Source: Pandoraea norimbergensis
Lineage (GTDB): Bacteria > Pseudomonadota > Gammaproteobacteria > Burkholderiales > Burkholderiaceae
Direction: 5' to 3'
Length of the DNA: 64,000 nucleotides
NCBI RefSeq assembly: GCF_001465545.3
Contig: NZ_CP013480.3
Span: forward strand, 806,001-870,000
Below the pieces are notes generated by a model. It worked only from the letters and a program-made list of their open reading frames with translations. It was not told where the DNA came from and searched no databases. Shown here one piece after another: positions 1 to 9,017 of the stretch (the first letter of the stretch is position 1; each line of letters starts with the position of its first letter). The translations under genes were made by a program, and so were the position numbers.

Positions 1-1002
1 TACCTTGCCGACGATCTGGCGGTTTTCCAGAGAGGCGAGGGCGTCGGCACCTTGTTCCAGCGGCCACTTCTTGTCGACGAGCACGCGCAGCTTGCCCGAG
101 GCCACGAGGTCGAGCAGTTCGTGCAGGTCTTCGCGCTCCCAACCGTTCGAGCCGCGCACTTGCAATTCGAACGTCCAGATGAAGCGCAGGTCTTCCTTGG
201 GATCGAAGCCGGCGGTGGCGCCGCACGTCAGAATGCGGCCGCCTTGGCGCAGGCAGCGCAGCGAGCGTGTCCACGTGTCGCCGCCGGTGAAGTTCACCAC
301 GACGTCCACGCCGCCGTTGTTACCCGCGCCGCGACGGCGTGCCGCCTTGCCGTAGCGCGTGCGCACGACTTCCACAAAGTCTTCTTCCGTGTAGAGGATG
401 ATGTCGTCCGCGCCAATTTCGCGCAGGCGCTCGCCTTTCTCGACCGAGCCTGCGCAAGCAATGACCTCTGCACCCGCCAGCTTGGCGAGTTGCACGGCGC
501 ACACACCGACGCCGCCGCTGGCGCCGAGAATCAGCACACGCTCACCGGCTTTCACCTGCCCGATGCGCTGCATCATGCGCAGTGCGGTCCCATAGGCCAC
601 CGGCAACGCTGCGGCGTCGTCGAACGATACGGCGTCCGGCAGGCGTACGAGTTGGTGTGCCGGTACGCGGCACAGTTCGGCCAGACCGCCGTGGGTGGTC
701 TCGCCCACGAGGCCGCCGGTTACGCGATTGATCGGGTCGACGAGCACGCGCTCACCGACTTGCCAGCCGTCGACGCCCGGGCCGACGCTGGCGATTTCCC
801 CAGCAACGTCGAGCCCGATGATGACGGGGAACGGCAGCTTGATGCCGGGCATGCCGCGACGCGTGAACACGTCGTGATAGTTCAGCGACGAGGCGCGCAC
901 GCGCAGCACCACTTCGCCGTCACCGGCCACGGGATCGGGGAAATCGGTTTCGAGACGGAGGGCGTCGTTGCCGCCGTGTTCACGCAGGACAATGGCTTTC
1001 AT
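1..1002 (-). CDS. Zinc-type alcohol dehydrogenase / quinone oxidoreductase family protein (3' end cut by window edge)
   Basis: A reading frame runs from an ATG at 1000-1002 leftward off the window without a stop, giving 334 residues. The N-terminal GroES-like half contains an NYHD segment near residue 41 and GLDVAGE near 63. The nucleotide-binding half has a Rossmann motif, GASGGVG, at about 160-166, typical of NADPH:quinone reductase / MDR proteins. The visible end, ENRQIVGKV, is where the family usually has only a few residues left, so little is missing. NAD(P)H-dependent reduction of a quinone or enone is expected; the substrate cannot be read from sequence. The gene stands alone, with the DUF2817 gene ending downstream of its start on the same strand. 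Confidence 0.85.
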   Translation of the reverse strand, partial: MKAIVLREHGGNDALRLETDFPDPVAGDGEVVLRVRASSLNYHDVFTRRGMPGIKLPFPVIIGLDVAGEIASVGPGVDGWQVGERVLVDPINRVTGGLVGETTHGGLAELCRVPAHQLVRLPDAVSFDDAAALPVAYGTALRMMQRIGQVKAGERVLILGASGGVGVCAVQLAKLAGAEVIACAGSVEKGERLREIGADDIILYTEEDFVEVVRTRYGKAARRRGAGNNGGVDVVVNFTGGDTWTRSLRCLRQGGRILTCGATAGFDPKEDLRFIWTFELQVRGSNGWEREDLHELLDLVASGKLRVLVDKKWPLEQGADALASLENRQIVGKV

Positions 1003-1180
1003 AGTGGCGATTCGTCAGTTTCAGGGTGAGCGACGCCCTCGGGCAGTCGCCGATCATTTAAAAAAGAAAGCGGGAAACGAACCCTGTTGGTGCCTATCGA
1101 TGCAGGTCGCGGCTTAGGTGGCTAGAGCCGCGGGGCATCGAGTCGGGGTTGGCTGGATTCGTATCAGGAAGGTCAGGCGG

Positions 1181-2296
1181 TCATGAGGCTTCGGGCGCGC
1201 TCGCCAGTCCGTGAATCGCCTGCGCAGTGATTTGCAGGCCATGCGTGAGCACGCTGTTGCGCCACACCGATGACACCGGCAGGAACGCGTCGAGCACGTC
1301 CGCGCGCAATTGACGGTCGCGCAAGGCGTCGGGCTTGGCCGGTGCACGCGAGCGCAGCCATTGATCGAGCCGGTTGGCGACGCTGGCGTTCGAACCACGC
1401 GTGCCGAATTCGACTACGGCCCCGATCACCGGGCGGCCCTTGGCGAATTGCTCCACGCCACGGAACACGAGCCCCTGATAGTCGGGGCGGCGCAGACCGT
1501 GCGGCCGTTGATCGAGCACACGTTCTGCACCCCACCAGCGGGCGGCTTCGCGTTGTTCGGCACTGTCTTCGCCGTTGAAGCACAGGAAGAACGGCTCGCC
1601 GTACTCGCCAATGCCCGTGTGCCAGTCGATCAGACCGATGCGCTGCGCCTGCGACAGGTCGCGCTCGATGATCGTCTGAAGCGTGACGTTCGACCATTCG
1701 CGCGATTGGCCGCCATAAATCAGGCCGTCCGGGTGCGTGTACTGGCCGCTCGCCAACGTATTGAACAGGGCGTCGGCACCCTGTTCGGCACGAAACGCAT
1801 CGATGGTGCGTGCGCTCTGCGCGAGACCGTCAGTGGTCCATTCCAGCGGAATCAGATGCTCGTGCAGTGTCGCGTAAGCGGCGTTCTGCGGATACGGCTT
1901 GGCATGGTCGACGAAGTTGCGATTCAGATCGACGTTGTGCTCAGTCGTACGCGTGGCATGGGCAAAGCCGTAGGGATTGAGCGCATGCACGAAGGTCACG
2001 GCGACATCGGCGGGCAGAGAGTGGGCGGCGTGCGTGAGCCATGCCGTTTGCACGGCAGACCCTGCGCCGCCTTCGAGCCCATGCGTGCCGCTGATCGCGA
2101 GCAGTTGATGCGGTGCGCGAGCCGGGCCGAGCCGGGCGACGTCGATGCTCAGCTCACTGCCGTCAGGCGCTTTCGCGTCCGGGTGAACGTACGTGCTGAG
2201 GTCGGCGCCCGCGTGATCGGCCGCGGTGCGAAAGCGCTGACGCGCATCCGCATAGTCCACGCCGAACGCCTGCCACCAAGTGGGTTGCTGGCTCAT
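1181..2296 (-). CDS. M14-like DUF2817 family metallohydrolase
   Basis: The protein has 371 residues and no signal peptide, so it is probably cytoplasmic. A carboxypeptidase-like zinc site can be traced: GTHGLEG supplies His72 and Glu75, DLNRNF lies at about 123-128, DWHTG supplies His226, and a late Glu296 in VVEFGTRG could be the catalytic base. These are hallmarks of DUF2817 / M14-related peptidases or deacylases. Its ATG overlaps the stop of the upstream VOC gene by four bases (ATGA), so the two are translationally coupled. The substrate is unknown; an amide or N-acyl compound is a guess from the fold. Confidence 0.8.
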   Translation of the reverse strand: MSQQPTWWQAFGVDYADARQRFRTAADHAGADLSTYVHPDAKAPDGSELSIDVARLGPARAPHQLLAISGTHGLEGGAGSAVQTAWLTHAAHSLPADVAVTFVHALNPYGFAHATRTTEHNVDLNRNFVDHAKPYPQNAAYATLHEHLIPLEWTTDGLAQSARTIDAFRAEQGADALFNTLASGQYTHPDGLIYGGQSREWSNVTLQTIIERDLSQAQRIGLIDWHTGIGEYGEPFFLCFNGEDSAEQREAARWWGAERVLDQRPHGLRRPDYQGLVFRGVEQFAKGRPVIGAVVEFGTRGSNASVANRLDQWLRSRAPAKPDALRDRQLRADVLDAFLPVSSVWRNSVLTHGLQITAQAIHGLASAPEAS

Positions 2297-3153
2297 GCCA
2301 GGTCTCCCTCGATGAATTGCAGCGCGACGTGGAAGCCGTCAGCGGCGGCCACCAGCACGCTGCCGTCGGCCAGCGTCGTCGACGGTACGCGGTTTTCCTT
2401 GAGCGTCGCCAATACTTGGGCGAGCGAGCGCGTGCGCAGAATCAACGCGACGTTGCGCTCGCTGCCGTCTTGCGTCGTCTCGACCTTGCCAAAGCGGCGT
2501 TCGGCTTCAGCGGGCGTGACGAATTGCACGCGTGCGCGACCGGCTTGCAGCGCATAGCCGTCGTGACCCGAGGCCGTGAGCACACCCGGGCCGAAGACGC
2601 GGTCGTAGAGGGCGGCGGTCACGGCAGGGTTCGGCGACGCGATGACGAAGCCGACGATGTCGGTCACGCCATTCGGGTGTTCGCGCCACTCATCGCGCCA
2701 CACATGTTCTGGCGTGAAGTGGTGGCAGAAGAACGTGCGGCCGTTGCGCACGAGTTCCGTCGACAGGCGCACGGTGCGGAAGCGGGCATCTTGTGTGGTG
2801 CCGTCGGGCAGGCGCACCGGGCGGAAGAATTCGGCGGGTGTTTCCACGGCGACGCCGCGTGCTTCCAGTCCGGCGTGCAGCGCGTGCGAGTCTTGCGTCT
2901 TGAAGACGAGTCCGGTCAGGCCGAGCGGGGCCTGCGTCACGTCGGGGCGTGCGGTCGACTTGCCGGCTTCGTAGCCGAGCAGTTCGAGATAGTTCTCGCC
3001 GAAGATGGCCAGATGGTTGCTCGTGCCCAGCGAATGGTGACCGCGCTCGGTCAGGGCGAAGCCCAGACGGCGGTAGGTGTCCACGGAGGCTTCGAGTTCG
3101 CCTTTGACGTTGATGACAACGTGATCGAGGACCGGGGCGGGGATCTGGCTCAT
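2293..3153 (-). CDS. VOC (glyoxalase-like) family protein
   Basis: I choose the ATG at 3151-3153 (286 residues) because it opens directly on the conserved first strand LDHVVINV. The open frame continues upstream, but that part is low complexity and encoded by a 9-bp repeat. The sequence fits the Glyoxalase_3 type of the vicinal-oxygen-chelate superfamily: a first babab module with His11, a long middle segment with CHHFTPEHVW, and a second module from about residue 165. Such proteins are metal-dependent lyases, dioxygenases or isomerases. It is coupled by ATGA to the DUF2817 hydrolase, which suggests consecutive steps on one substrate (inference). Confidence 0.75.
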   Translation of the reverse strand: MSQIPAPVLDHVVINVKGELEASVDTYRRLGFALTERGHHSLGTSNHLAIFGENYLELLGYEAGKSTARPDVTQAPLGLTGLVFKTQDSHALHAGLEARGVAVETPAEFFRPVRLPDGTTQDARFRTVRLSTELVRNGRTFFCHHFTPEHVWRDEWREHPNGVTDIVGFVIASPNPAVTAALYDRVFGPGVLTASGHDGYALQAGRARVQFVTPAEAERRFGKVETTQDGSERNVALILRTRSLAQVLATLKENRVPSTTLADGSVLVAAADGFHVALQFIEGDLA

Positions 3154-3197
3154 GCGCGGCCCCCGTTGCTGTGGCGTTGGCGGCGCTGGATCAGCGG

Positions 3198-3233
3198 GGA
3201 CGAAACGGACGAAACGGACGAAACGGACGAAAC
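3198..3233. repeat. Tandem repeat, four exact copies of a 9-bp unit (GGACGAAAC)
   Basis: Four perfect contiguous copies of GGACGAAAC lie 45-80 bp upstream of the VOC start codon, in its leader or promoter. The unit length is a multiple of three, so in the open upstream frame it encodes repeated RFV. Copy number could vary by slippage. Confidence 0.95.
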
Positions 3234-3359
3234 GAGGGTGGCGGCGATGGCTACGCCTTGATCGATACGACTGGACACGACAGCTCCCGGCAGAAATAGG
3301 ACGACGCGTCCATTCTAGGAGGAAGTGTCCGCCGGGCAAACTGACCGTTTTTGCTTTGC

Positions 3360-4280
3360 TTAGCGACGCTGGCGGGATCGTGAGGCGCTCACGACGCCGG
3401 GGGCCTCGGCAGGGGCTTCAAGGGTGTTCACGAGATGGTCGGAGAACGCCTTGACGCGGGGGCTCAGTTCGCGCCGTGAAGGGTACACGAGATAGAGGCC
3501 CGCTTGCGAGGACGTTGGTGACGACTTGCCCGCCGGTGTGGCGAGCGCCCAACGCACGAGTTCACCGCGCGCAACTTCGGGTTCGCAGGCGTGTTCGGGC
3601 AAGACGGCCACGCCGGCCCCCTTGAGCGCCAATTGTTTGAGCAACGCAAAGCTATTGGTCGCCACCACCGGGTGAGCGGGCGGGGCCAGTGCAGCGGAGC
3701 GGGGCAGCGCGGCGGGAGCGGCGCGGCTTTTGAACGCCAGTTGAGGCGCATCGGGCATCGCAGCCTTTCCATAGGCCGGATTGACGAATCTCCCGAAGCT
3801 GAAGGACGCAATGCGCCGCGCGATGACGTGATCGCCGCCCGGGTTGCCGCCTCGAATCGCCATATCGAGGTTGTCGTCCACAAAATCGCTCACGCTGTCG
3901 TCGACGAGGATGTCGAAGCGAATCCCGGGATGCGCGGCCCGAAACGAGACGATGGCTTCGCTCAACGCCTCAAAGGAAAAGTCGAACGGAACACTCATGC
4001 GGATCGACCCGGCGAGCGCAGACACGCCCGGCACACCCTGATCTTCGGCCTCGCGCAGTGCTGCAATCGCCGGGGCGACACGTTCGTAATAGGCCCGTCC
4101 GTCGTCCGTCAACGCGATACGCCGTGTCGTACGCCGCAACAGCACTACGCCGAGATGCGCTTCGAGGGCGGCCACACGGGCACTGACTGTTGAGCGGGGA
4201 ATATCCAGCAGGCGTGCCGCGCCCGAGAAGGCGCCGCACTCCACGACGGTCACGAAGGCGAGGGTGGCATTGAGATCCAT
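3360..4280 (-). CDS. LysR-family transcriptional regulator
   Basis: About 306 residues from the ATG at 4278-4280; an in-frame ATG four codons upstream is also possible. The N-terminal winged helix-turn-helix (about residues 1-60) contains FSGAARLLDIPRSTVSARVAALE, and the rest is a LysR substrate-binding domain. An extended, low-complexity Ala/Pro stretch interrupts the effector domain near residues 185-205, which is less usual. The gene is divergent from a cupin gene, with a 19-bp perfect palindrome just upstream of its start. That arrangement suggests autoregulation and control of the cupin gene. Confidence 0.85.
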   Translation of the reverse strand: MDLNATLAFVTVVECGAFSGAARLLDIPRSTVSARVAALEAHLGVVLLRRTTRRIALTDDGRAYYERVAPAIAALREAEDQGVPGVSALAGSIRMSVPFDFSFEALSEAIVSFRAAHPGIRFDILVDDSVSDFVDDNLDMAIRGGNPGGDHVIARRIASFSFGRFVNPAYGKAAMPDAPQLAFKSRAAPAALPRSAALAPPAHPVVATNSFALLKQLALKGAGVAVLPEHACEPEVARGELVRWALATPAGKSSPTSSQAGLYLVYPSRRELSPRVKAFSDHLVNTLEAPAEAPGVVSASRSRQRR

Positions 4281-4290
4281 TGTCCAGTCC

Positions 4291-4309
4291 ATTGGCAAGT
4301 CTTGCCAAT
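4291..4309. promoter_or_regulatory. Perfect 19-bp palindrome in LysR/cupin divergent promoter
   Basis: ATTGGCAAG-T-CTTGCCAAT has 9-bp arms around a single T. It lies immediately before the LysR start and about 95 bp before the cupin start. The symmetric T/A pair is T-N13-A rather than the classical T-N11-A. It is a strong candidate operator for the LysR regulator. Confidence 0.7.
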
Positions 4310-4404
4310 TTTAGACGGCTTATCGTGCAGATGGCGAGTCGGCAGAATGCGGGTGAATCTCACCGTGTGTGAGCCTCAATTTCCGAGAAGGAGCCAGACG
4401 TTTC

Positions 4405-4848
4405 ATGCAATCCGAATTCAATCCGCATGCCGACACCGTGTCTTTCGCCAACATGGAAGTCCGCTTGATCGAAGGCGTTAGCACGCCGCGCCACGGCAGC
4501 GCACGCGATCTCACCATCATGGACATGACGGTCAATCCGCACGGCGGCGCGCCGATGCATCGTTCGCTCGATGAGGAAAAGACGTTCGTTCTCTCGCAGG
4601 GGCGCTTGCGATTCACGGTGGGTGAGACGACGCAAGACGTCGCCGCTGGCGACACCGTCAACGTCGCGAAGGGCGAGGTGCACGGCTTCACGAACGACAC
4701 CGATACGCCCGCCCGCATGTTGCTGGTGTCGACGCCCGCGCGTCACGACGCGTTCTTCCGCGCCATGGCGGCGCTGCCGGTGCCGCACGAGCCCGAGGCA
4801 GTGCGCAAGGTATGCGAGACCTACCGGCAGGTGATTCTGGGGTTGTAA
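4405..4848 (+). CDS. Cupin-domain protein
   Basis: The start at 4405 (147 residues) is preceded by AAGGAG at 4388-4393; an upstream in-frame GTG at 4369 lacks such a site. The single cupin core shows a first motif with HGGAPMHRSLDEEKTFVL, giving a metal-binding His and Glu, and a second motif with AKGEVHGFTN. Such small cupins are sugar isomerases, dioxygenases or sensors, and this sequence does not decide among them. It is divergent from a LysR gene and shares its palindrome, so it is probably the regulated target. Confidence 0.75.
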   Translation: MQSEFNPHADTVSFANMEVRLIEGVSTPRHGSARDLTIMDMTVNPHGGAPMHRSLDEEKTFVLSQGRLRFTVGETTQDVAAGDTVNVAKGEVHGFTNDTDTPARMLLVSTPARHDAFFRAMAALPVPHEPEAVRKVCETYRQVILGL

Positions 4849-4860
4849 CCCCGCTCCGGC

Positions 4861-5667
4861 TTATTGGTCGAACGGCACACCCGCTGCGCGCAGCCGTCGC
4901 ATGGCGCTATCCAGATGGGCCCGCGCACTGTGCGGGTCGCCTGCGCGCATCTCGGCGGCGGTGCGGCGCGCAATGGCTTCGGGCACTGGGCGAAGTTCGC
5001 GCCCGGTACTCATGGCCTTGCATTGCACTTCGCAAGCACGCTCGAGGTAGTAGAGGTCGTCCCATGCTTCTGCAATGTTCGGCCCCGCGACCATCACGCC
5101 ATGATGTTTCATGAAGACGATATCCGCATCGCCCATTGCTGCGGCGATGCGGTCGCCTTCTTCATTGCCCAGCGCGAGGCCGTTGTAGTCGGTGTCGAGT
5201 GCCACACGGCCGTAGAACTTCAGTGCCGTCTGCCCTGCCCAGACGAGCGGCTCGCCTTCGCTCATCGCGAGTGCCGTGGCCCACGGCATGTGCGTGTGAA
5301 AGGCGACGCGCACGCGCGGGTTGGCGCGATGCAGACGCGCATGGATATAGAAGGCGGTCGCCTCGGGCACACCGTCGCCCGCGACGATACTGCCGTCAAG
5401 ATCGCACACCAGCAGACTCGACGCCGTGACTTCCTCGAACGCCAATCCGAACGGGTTCACGAGAAACCATCGGTCGCTGCCGGGCAGCATGGCCGAGAAG
5501 TGGTTGCAGATACCTTCCTCAAAACCATGCATCGCCGCCAGACGAAAGCACGCCGCGAGTTCTTCGCGGGCGGTGCGCACGGCGGGGGCATCGAGATCAA
5601 TATCTGCCGTACGGCCATGCGGCGATGTCGTCGCACCATCGTTGTTCAGGGTCAGCGTGTGTGCCAT
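4861..5667 (-). CDS. Class II aldolase/adducin family protein
   Basis: The start at 5667 gives 268 residues, with GGAGA about 8 nt upstream. An upstream extension in the open frame looks non-coding. Metal-site features are present: GICNHFSAM near 52-60 in place of the usual GNIS region, PEATAF with Glu103 near the expected catalytic acid, HTHMPW with His124 and His126, and KHHGVMV with His188 and His189. The enzyme would cleave or decarboxylate a short sugar-acid or hydroxy-acid through a metal enediolate. It follows the HAD hydrolase on the same strand with a 40-bp gap, so a two-gene operon is likely. Confidence 0.8.
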   Translation of the reverse strand: MAHTLTLNNDGATTSPHGRTADIDLDAPAVRTAREELAACFRLAAMHGFEEGICNHFSAMLPGSDRWFLVNPFGLAFEEVTASSLLVCDLDGSIVAGDGVPEATAFYIHARLHRANPRVRVAFHTHMPWATALAMSEGEPLVWAGQTALKFYGRVALDTDYNGLALGNEEGDRIAAAMGDADIVFMKHHGVMVAGPNIAEAWDDLYYLERACEVQCKAMSTGRELRPVPEAIARRTAAEMRAGDPHSARAHLDSAMRRLRAAGVPFDQ

Positions 5668-5707
5668 GTCGTCGTCTCCATGAGCGAAGGGGCTGGCGTC
5701 GTGCGCC

Positions 5708-6418
5708 TTACCAGCCGCATCCGTCGAATAATGGCACCACGGCGTCGAGCGTGGGAAGTGTGGCGTCGGGCGTGTAGTCAGGCAGGCGCTGACGGCCCGT
5801 GCCGCGATCGATCCAGACGCAGCGGAAGCCGATGTCGCGTGCCGCCGCATGATCGAGATGCGGGCTGGCACAGATATGCACCACGTCGTCCTTCGTCACG
5901 CCGAGTTGCGCATGCGCATGGTCGAACAGACGCCGGTCCGGTTTATACGCCCCGGCTTGCTGCGCGGTGATTACCCGGTCGATATGGCCGCCGAGTTGTG
6001 CCACGTTGCCCGCGATGATGTCGTCATCCGTGTTGGATACGATGCACAACCGGTAGCCGCGCGCCTTGAGTGCGGCCAGCGTGGCGACAACTTCAGGGAA
6101 CGGTGGCATGGCCGAAATATTGCCGGTCAGCACTTCGATGTCCTGCGGCGAGGCTTGCAGCCCGAGGTCTTGCAGGGCGAGTCGCAAGCCTTCGCCGGCC
6201 ACGTCGCGAAAGCGCTGGAACGGCGGCGTTTGCTCAAGCCGGTGCTCGTGGTGATCGAACCGTGCAAGCAGGTCGCGCGTGGCGATCCGATGATCCGGCT
6301 TACTCGCGAGAATGCGCTCGACGGCATTGCGCAGGCCTTCATCCCACTGGATCAAGGTGCCGTAGCAGTCGAAGGTGAGCCATTGCGGCCGGGAGCTTTG
6401 CTTGAGCGAGTGGGACAT
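5708..6418 (-). CDS. HAD-superfamily hydrolase, haloacid dehalogenase type II-like
   Basis: From the ATG at 6416-6418 the protein has 236 residues; an in-frame ATG at 6481 would add 21 residues without a better ribosome-binding site. Motif I is FDCYGTLIQWD, with Asp17 the likely nucleophile. Motif II is SNTDDD, the motif III lysine lies in AYKPD, and the final acidic motif is HLDHAAARDIGF. The pattern is close to L-2-haloacid dehalogenase-like proteins, but many such genes are phosphatases. It is upstream of the class II aldolase and divergent from a LysR gene. The pair may process a phosphorylated or halogenated hydroxy-acid (inference). Confidence 0.8.
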   Translation of the reverse strand: MSHSLKQSSRPQWLTFDCYGTLIQWDEGLRNAVERILASKPDHRIATRDLLARFDHHEHRLEQTPPFQRFRDVAGEGLRLALQDLGLQASPQDIEVLTGNISAMPPFPEVVATLAALKARGYRLCIVSNTDDDIIAGNVAQLGGHIDRVITAQQAGAYKPDRRLFDHAHAQLGVTKDDVVHICASPHLDHAAARDIGFRCVWIDRGTGRQRLPDYTPDATLPTLDAVVPLFDGCGW

Positions 6419-6509
6419 AGCGGGTGGCGCGCGAAGCGCGTTATCGATGGGAACACCGCCAGCGTATGGTGTTCGACTCATATTTTGAAATTAAATTAAA
6501 ATGCATCAC

Positions 6510-6519
6510 TTATCGATAA
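6510..6519. promoter_or_regulatory. AT-rich divergent promoter with palindrome TTATCGATAA
   Basis: The HAD-LysR intergenic region (6419-6537) is clearly AT-rich in its last 55 bases and contains the perfect palindrome TTATCGATAA about 20 bp before the LysR start. It is a plausible LysR binding site overlapping the divergent promoters. Confidence 0.5.
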
Positions 6520-6537
6520 TGTAAATATGGTGCCGCC

Positions 6538-7386
6538 ATGCTCGACCTTGGCTTGCTCAGAACACTTGTCGCCGTCGTGGACGAGGGCAGCTTCACGCGT
6601 GCGGCCGAGCGGGTGCACCGCACGCAGTCGACCGTGAGTCAGCAGATTCGCCGTCTCGAAGACGATCTGGGACGGCAACTGCTGATGCGCGACCGCTCCG
6701 GCGTGCTGGTCACGCCTACGCCGCACGGCGAGTTGCTGGCGCAATACGCGCGCAAGCTGCTGGCGATCTCGACCGAGGCGCTCGATGCCATGGAAAGCGA
6801 TAACCGCGTGACGACGGTGCGGGTGGGCATGCCCGAGGACTTCGATGCGCGACGCATGGCCGACATCCTGTCGCAGTTTGTGCGGGCGCAGCCGGATATC
6901 CGGCTCGAAGTGCTGGCGGGGATGAGTACGGATCTTCGTCAGCGGCTCGCGGCGGGCGATCTTGAACTGGCGCTCGTGAAACGCGAGCCCGGGCAAGGGG
7001 AGTGTCTTGCCGCGTGGCCCGAGCGATTGGTCTGGGCGATGGCGGCCGACGCGGGCGCGCAGGCCTTTGCCGATGCCCCGGTGCCGCTCGCGCTGTTTCC
7101 GCAGGGATGTATCTACCGGCAGCGCGCCATTCGCAGTCTGGACGCGCAGCACCGGCCGTGGCGCATTGCATTCGGCAGTCACAGCCTGACGGGGATTCAG
7201 GCCGCCGTGTCGTCAGGACTTGGCGTATCGGTGTTGCCCGAGAGTGCGCTGCTGGACGATCACACGGTATGCAACACGCTGCCCCCGCCACCGCCGTCGG
7301 AAATCGCGTTGATCGACGGTGGCGGTCCGGCATCGGCGTCGCAACGCGTGCTGGCCGATTTTCTACGTCACACGGTGATGGCGTAA
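6538..7386 (+). CDS. LysR-family transcriptional regulator
   Basis: The protein has 282 residues. The helix-turn-helix is recognisable in SFTRAAERVHRTQSTVSQQIRRLE (about residues 18-41). The effector domain is somewhat short and ends in a Pro-rich loop (TLPPPPPSE). HTH features place it near the LrhA/HexA-like branch of the family, but this is a weak impression. It is divergent from the HAD/aldolase operon and convergent with an MFS gene whose stop lies 6 bp away, so its target is more likely the HAD/aldolase unit. Confidence 0.85.
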   Translation: MLDLGLLRTLVAVVDEGSFTRAAERVHRTQSTVSQQIRRLEDDLGRQLLMRDRSGVLVTPTPHGELLAQYARKLLAISTEALDAMESDNRVTTVRVGMPEDFDARRMADILSQFVRAQPDIRLEVLAGMSTDLRQRLAAGDLELALVKREPGQGECLAAWPERLVWAMAADAGAQAFADAPVPLALFPQGCIYRQRAIRSLDAQHRPWRIAFGSHSLTGIQAAVSSGLGVSVLPESALLDDHTVCNTLPPPPPSEIALIDGGGPASASQRVLADFLRHTVMA

Positions 7387-7391
7387 CGCGA

Positions 7392-9017
7392 TCACACGGC
7401 GCCCGACGCCGACTCGCCCCGGCGCTCGCGCGCGTCGGCGGGCCCCATGCTCATCTGCACGGCCAGCGCACACAGGAACGCGAAGATGCCAGCGGCAAGA
7501 AACGCGCCGCTGAAGCCGCTGCTGTACGCCACCCGACCGGCGTCGAGCAGCGCGGTGTTGAGTGCGGGGGGATACAAATGCAGTGCCTGCGCAAAGTCGC
7601 CTGCCGAAATAGCATCGGCGAAATCGAGCCGGGTGGCCACGTCGTGGGCAGCAGCGACCGGCGCTGTACTCACCACCTGCGGCAAATGCGCGGCGACGCT
7701 GCGATGCACGCCCGCCGTGAGGACGGCGCCCAGCGCGGTGTAGCCGAGCAAAATTCCCGAGAAGCGGAACGTTGTGCTGATGCCCGAGGCCATGCCCGCC
7801 CGCTCGCGCGCAATCGTGCCCATGATGGCCTTCTGCGTTTCACCGTTGAGCAAGCCGCCGCCGCTGCCGAGCACGAACATCGCGAGCATTAGCGACAGCG
7901 TCGAATGGGCCAGATCCTGCGACGACACATACGACATCGCCAGATTGCCCACACCAGTGAGTCCCAACCCGATTACGAGAATCCGGTACGACGGCAGCCA
8001 TGCTGCCAGCCGCTTGCCCACTTGCGGCAGCAGCAACATCGCCACGGCGAACGGCAGCATCGCGATACCGGCACCCAACACCGTCTCGCCCCGCGCGTTC
8101 TGGAGAAATTGCGGCAACAACGAGGCCATCACTTGCGCACACGCGGCGTACGAGAACATGGCGAGCGTGGCACCGGCGAAAGGCCACGAGCGGAACAGCG
8201 ACAAGTCGAGCATCGGATGCTCACGTGCGCGCTCCACCATCGCGAAGACGATGAACAACGCACCGCCTGCCGCGATGCGCAGGAGAATGCCCGGGCTGGT
8301 CCAGCCCTGCGCCGGGCCGACGATGAACGCCCATGTCACGCAGAACATCGCCGAGGCAAACAACGCGATGCCGGGCACGTCGACAGGACGCTGCACCTGC
8401 GCTTTCGACTCGGGCACGATGCGCACGACGGCAAACGCCAGCGCCGCACAAATCGGCGCGTTGACGTGAAACGCCCAGCGCCAGCCCAGTGTGTCGCCGA
8501 TGATGCCGCCGATGAGCGGCGAGAGCACCATCGTCAGGCCCATCACCGCGCCCCACAAACCCCATGCGCGGGCGCGGGCTTCCTTCTCGTGAAAGCCGTG
8601 ACCGATGATGGCGAGCGCAGGCGCGAGCAGGAAGGCCGCCCCGACGCCTTGCGCTGCGCGAGAAAAATAGAGCCACTGCGCCGTGGGGGCGAGGCCGCAC
8701 GCGAGCGAAGCCAGCGCGAAGCCCGCGATGCCGCACAAAAACACCCGGCGGCGGCCAAAGCGGTCGGCAATCGACCCGGCGGGCAGCAACAACGCGGCGA
8801 AGCACAGCACATAGGCGCCGATGACCCACTGCACGTCGGCGAAGCTCGCATGCAACTGCGCCGAGATTGTGGGCAGCACCACGCCGACGACATTGGTGTC
8901 GAGCACCGTCATGGCGCAGCCCGTCGAGGCCGTCAGCAACAGCGCCAGACTGCCCGTCGCCGAGCCTTCCGGCGACGTGGCGGCGCTACCGGAGTTAGCG
9001 GACTTGGGCGTTGCCAT
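7392..9017 (-). CDS. MFS transporter, DHA2 (EmrB/QacA-like, 14-TM) family
   Basis: 541 residues with about 14 hydrophobic segments. Motif A is seen as GSIADRFGRRRVF after TM2 (about residues 80-92), and the family motif C-like segment GLTMVLSPLIGGIIGD is present in TM5. The first TM carries LDTNVVGVVLP, the DHA2 signature LDxTIVNVALP in variant form. Proton-driven efflux of hydrophobic drugs or metabolites is expected. Its start overlaps the end of the heme-binding-like gene by 23 bp, so the two are cotranscribed. The operon is divergent from a LysR regulator at 9761. Confidence 0.88.
   Translation of the reverse strand: MATPKSANSGSAATSPEGSATGSLALLLTASTGCAMTVLDTNVVGVVLPTISAQLHASFADVQWVIGAYVLCFAALLLPAGSIADRFGRRRVFLCGIAGFALASLACGLAPTAQWLYFSRAAQGVGAAFLLAPALAIIGHGFHEKEARARAWGLWGAVMGLTMVLSPLIGGIIGDTLGWRWAFHVNAPICAALAFAVVRIVPESKAQVQRPVDVPGIALFASAMFCVTWAFIVGPAQGWTSPGILLRIAAGGALFIVFAMVERAREHPMLDLSLFRSWPFAGATLAMFSYAACAQVMASLLPQFLQNARGETVLGAGIAMLPFAVAMLLLPQVGKRLAAWLPSYRILVIGLGLTGVGNLAMSYVSSQDLAHSTLSLMLAMFVLGSGGGLLNGETQKAIMGTIARERAGMASGISTTFRFSGILLGYTALGAVLTAGVHRSVAAHLPQVVSTAPVAAAHDVATRLDFADAISAGDFAQALHLYPPALNTALLDAGRVAYSSGFSGAFLAAGIFAFLCALAVQMSMGPADARERRGESASGAV

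Noticed and set aside
52..1029. Long plus-strand frame opposite the oxidoreductase
   Set aside because: It is antisense to a gene with clear MDR motifs and has no recognisable domain; long antisense frames are common in high-GC DNA.
1310..2557. 415-residue plus-strand frame across DUF2817 and VOC genes
   Set aside because: It crosses two real minus-strand genes and shows no domain.
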